A stretch of 64,000 bases of DNA from Viscum album. Taxonomy: Eukaryota > Streptophyta > Magnoliopsida > Santalales > Viscaceae. Below, in pieces: positions 61,119 to 64,000 of the stretch; position 1 is the stretch's first letter; the number at the start of each line of letters is the position of its first letter. Location of the stretch: contig OY728142.1 of NCBI GenBank assembly GCA_963277665.1, forward strand, positions 15,080,001 to 15,144,000, in the 5' to 3' direction. A program made the translations under genes and the position numbers. The notes under the pieces are model-generated. The model had not been told where the DNA came from. It saw only the letters and a list, made by a program, of their open reading frames with translations, and did not search any database.

Positions 61119-62402
61119 TTTAGCACTAGATCTAAGAGTGAGGGTTTGGGGTTGTCATAGTTGGTATTAGAGGAGTTTGTAGACAAATTTGGAGTTTAGT
61201 ATGTTTTTATGAGAGGAAATATTAAGAGTTATAGATACTATCATGGGTTTATGAGTTTAAGGTTGGAAAAAAGTTTAAAGTCTTAAAAAACCATTTTGAG
61301 GTTTTATGTGATGAAATTTTAAAGTGACTAATGATCTTATAGGAGACATTTTATTTGATAGAGGTATATGTAACCCTTAGGTTTAACATGAAGTATTATT
61401 TTAATATTCAATTTTGAATTATATTTTTGAAGCATATATAATATTATTTTGGATTCATGGTAATTCAGGTTATCATATTTTTGATATTATAGGATTTGGG
61501 CATATACCTTTTTGGGTATATAAATTTATGAGTGGCTAATATTATTTGGAGATAAATATTAAATTTATCTTGGAAGAATTTTTGATATAATACTTCTAGT
61601 TTTTAGTTTTCAATTTATGTTAGGTATATGGTGTGTAATTTTATGGATAGTTATTTGTGGAATGATTTAGTTGAAATTTAATTATTACTACTGAATTTTG
61701 GAAATTAATACCTTATTTATTCGTACGAAGGTTTAATTAATTTTGGGAATTATATTAACTTAGGATTACATTTTTTCATTGGGTTAATTTGTAAATATAA
61801 GAGGACTAACTTGTTATTAATTTGTATAATTATGTGATCCATTATAGGTTTATTATAGTACTTTTGGTATGGAAAATCATCTTTATTTCTCATCATTTAA
61901 AGATAAAGATGTGATTTTGGTGGAAATTAACTAGAAAATGAAATTATACTTAAAAAGTAAGTATATTTACTTTTTTATTAAGTATATATAGTAAATTAGT
62001 TCCTAAACTCTAGATAATGGTTCTTAAGATTTTTTTTTATCATATTACCTTCTTTTCCAGTGAATTTATGGTCATTTCCACACCTCTTTGGTATATGGTT
62101 TTGTGGTCATTTAATTTATCACGACCAATCACTATATTGTCATAAATAATATTTTTCATTATCGATCATTGTTTGGAAAATATTTTTTCCTTCCATTTCA
62201 ACATCTTCACTATATTCTAATTTTCTCCTATTTGGAAACCTATTATATGTTATTTTTGATGACCTTCATATTCCACTTTCCCTCTTTTCAAGAGGATGTT
62301 TTATTCAGCCTTTTTATGATGTGATATTTTAACAAAGGTATTATGAAATATCAAACCCATGGTTACCAATCCCAAGTTAAAATAACGAGGATGAAATTTA
62401 TT
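61119..62402 (+). other. Interior of giant-LTR element, no gene
   Basis: The interior begins with a degenerate primer site (TTAGCACTAGATCTAAG; a second candidate is TTGGTATTAGAGGAG at 61163-61177). It then shows ~1.2 kb of AT-rich sequence without readable gag or pol. From 62280 to 62402 it has a CT-rich then GA-rich run ending in the polypurine tract, as at the 3' end of Ty3/gypsy interiors. The brevity suggests a large deletion or a LARD-like non-autonomous element. Confidence 0.55.
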
Positions 62403-62415
62403 AAAGGGGGGAGAA
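62403..62415 (+). other. Polypurine tract of giant-LTR element
   Basis: AAAGGGGGGAGAA directly precedes TGTAATATCC. The upstream context GAGGATGAAATTTATT also appears, degraded, before the chromovirus LTR at 2527-2548. Confidence 0.85.
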
Positions 62416-64000
62416 TGTAATATCCAGATATTTTAAAGAAGATTACGTTTGATAGTATACAAGATATGAAATATTGATCCTAAATGACCTATGAAATTTT
62501 ATTATTTAAATATTACCATTATAAATTAGTTATTAAATTGGTGGGTATGAAAATGTTTAACTATATTATGATATATATATATATATATATATTCTAATAA
62601 AAACATATTTAATGATTAATTATTATAAAATAAGCACTCAATTTTTAGTAAAACCACTTTATACTTTAATGATATGTTTTCTTCATAAATAGGGTTTTAT
62701 TGATTTTTTTGAGAAAAAAATATTATTAATTTATGAAAACAATATAAATTATATTTGATAAATTAAATATAATTTTTAAAATATGAATATCAAAAATTGC
62801 ATATGGTGAAATTTTGAAAATTTCTAGAAATGTTTGATTTTTCAAGGAATTGTGAAAATGCTGATTTTTATTGTGAACTATATTTTATTTTAAATAATTT
62901 AAAAATTAAAATTCTATTTTTTATTAGTTTTAAAATTTAATTAGATTATTTTGAAAAAGAACTAATTATAGTCTTTTGAGTGCATTTTATACTTGAATTT
63001 GGTATAAAAATAATTTATACATTTTGTTGCATATTACCAGTTTAATATTAAAGTATATTATGCCACATCTATTTATTGAATCTTGGAAAATTGATATCAT
63101 ATTTTTAATTTGGATGTCCAAAATTTTTAAATAGATCCTTTTTATTTTTCCTAAATATTAATAATGATCATAGTAAATTAATGTCACCTCGGTAAGGGTA
63201 AATCAGACAATTTTGATTAAATATTATATGATAAGGACTCAAAAATGACCCTAAAACTTTCTATAATTTTATTTTATGAGTATATATTATCCATAAATAT
63301 ATAATTTTTTAATATAGGAAATTTTTTCATTTTTAACATGATTTTGATCTTTATAATTTTTAAATGAATATAAATCCCAAAATGTCACACTCTTTTATTT
63401 AATAAATATAATATTTTTGACAAAGGGATAGAAATAGAATATCTTCAGTTATAAATAATAATTTGAAGGATATATATTTTTTATCATGATAATTTATTAT
63501 TTATTATTTATTGATGAAATAATTACCTTAAAATATTGAATAACAGTGACATAGTAATTATTCAATTAAAAAATGATATTAACAATATTAAAAATAATAT
63601 AATTTGAAATACTTTTTGTTATAAATGTTTTTTGGGATAAATATAACATTTTAGGCGAGTTTTAAACTATTATATTTTAATTCCTTTATTTTATTGAAGT
63701 TATTAAAGTAAAAGTAAATGAATAGTTCTAAAATTGATATTAATGATATTTTATAATAAATAATATTTTATAAAATAATTTAAAATTCATAAAAATACTA
63801 TATTCATCCAAGATATTAGTATATTGTTTAGAATAGAATCCATGGTACATTTTTGTGTGGTTTTTAAATTTATATAAACTATCTTTACCCTCAAATATTA
63901 AAACACATTTTTATCATCGTAATTATGAAAAGTGTTAATGGGGGGGGGGGGGGTTAAAACCAAAAGATAATGGTACAAGAATAGTAAAAATTTTCCAAAT
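62416..64000 (+). repeat. Giant 3' LTR, cut by window end
   Basis: It is colinear with 53898-~55500. It contains an (AT)11 microsatellite at 62571-62592, where the other LTR has only GATATATATAATGG, and a G14 run at 63940-63953, where the other LTR reads GGTTTAACGAGCAG. The remaining ~3.6 kb of the LTR should lie beyond 64000. Confidence 0.75.
63940..63953. repeat. Poly-G run (G14)
   Basis: Fourteen consecutive G sit in strongly AT-rich sequence, absent from the paired LTR at ~55440. It may be a real homopolymer expansion or a sequencing or assembly artefact. Confidence 0.9.

Larger units (their letters stand above)
53898..64000 (+). mobile_element. Giant-LTR retroelement, plus strand, non-autonomous, runs off window
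   Basis: Two directly repeated LTR starts are present: TGTAATAACTCGATATTTTAAAG at 53898 and TGTAATATCCAGATATTTTAAAG at 62416 (positions only are given for longer identity). They stay colinear for about 1.6 kb until the window ends (for example GGGTTTTATTGATTTTTT at 54165 and 62691; GTCACCTCG-TAAGGGTAAAT at 54682 and 63182). The second start follows a good polypurine tract. The first LTR would run to about 61118 including a LINE insertion, leaving only ~1.3 kb between LTRs. No pol gene is present in the interior, so the element depended on a partner. Confidence 0.7.

Overview
The window is plant nuclear DNA made almost entirely of nested, decayed retrotransposons. It is AT-rich. I found no host gene, tRNA, rRNA, CRISPR array or bacterial feature. 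The organism is inferred to be a plant with a large, repeat-rich genome: Copia elements have LTRs near 1.9 kb and leaders near 2 kb, there is a Del/Tekay-like chromovirus, a SIRE-like Copia pol relic, a DUF4283-type LINE ORF1, and target duplications of 5 bp. The species cannot be named from sequence alone. All coding regions are broken.

Layout. (1) 1-1420 looks like a minus-strand LTR relic. (2) 2549-4769 plus 14515-~14640 is one LTR of a plus-strand chromovirus, its decayed gag-pol lies at ~15540-20160 and its 3' LTR at 20169-~22480. Copia element 1 (4770-14514, target duplication ATTCC) is inserted near the end of the left LTR. (3) 22481-27750 is AT-rich DNA without a recognisable gene. 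(4) A minus-strand LTR element has one LTR at ~42050-44120 and the other at 39712-37995 continuing at 28570-~27750. Copia element 2 (28571-37994, target duplication CCATA), a close relative of element 1, splits that second LTR. (5) 44121-48125 is mostly unassigned. (6) 48130-50655 is a minus-strand SIRE-like Copia integrase-RT-RNase H relic. It abuts a minus-strand giant-LTR fragment (50694-53897). (7) A second, plus-strand member of the giant-LTR family begins at 53898, apparently inserted in the first. Its 5' LTR carries a LINE ORF1 relic, its interior is only about 1.3 kb, and its 3' LTR runs off the window at 64000. The two opposed LTRs form a long inverted repeat.

Elements 1 and 2 share a complete layout: LTR, tRNA-Met primer site, ~1.95 kb leader, single gag-protease-integrase-RT-RNase H frame, polypurine tract, LTR. 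Element 2 is broken only by nonsense codons. Element 1 has nonsense codons plus two 1-bp deletions. Both carry many copies of a near-palindrome, TACACGCCGTGTA and variants, in the LTR and leader. A closely related palindrome occurs in the LTR of the unrelated chromovirus. That shared motif and the self-nested giant-LTR pair are the most unusual features.
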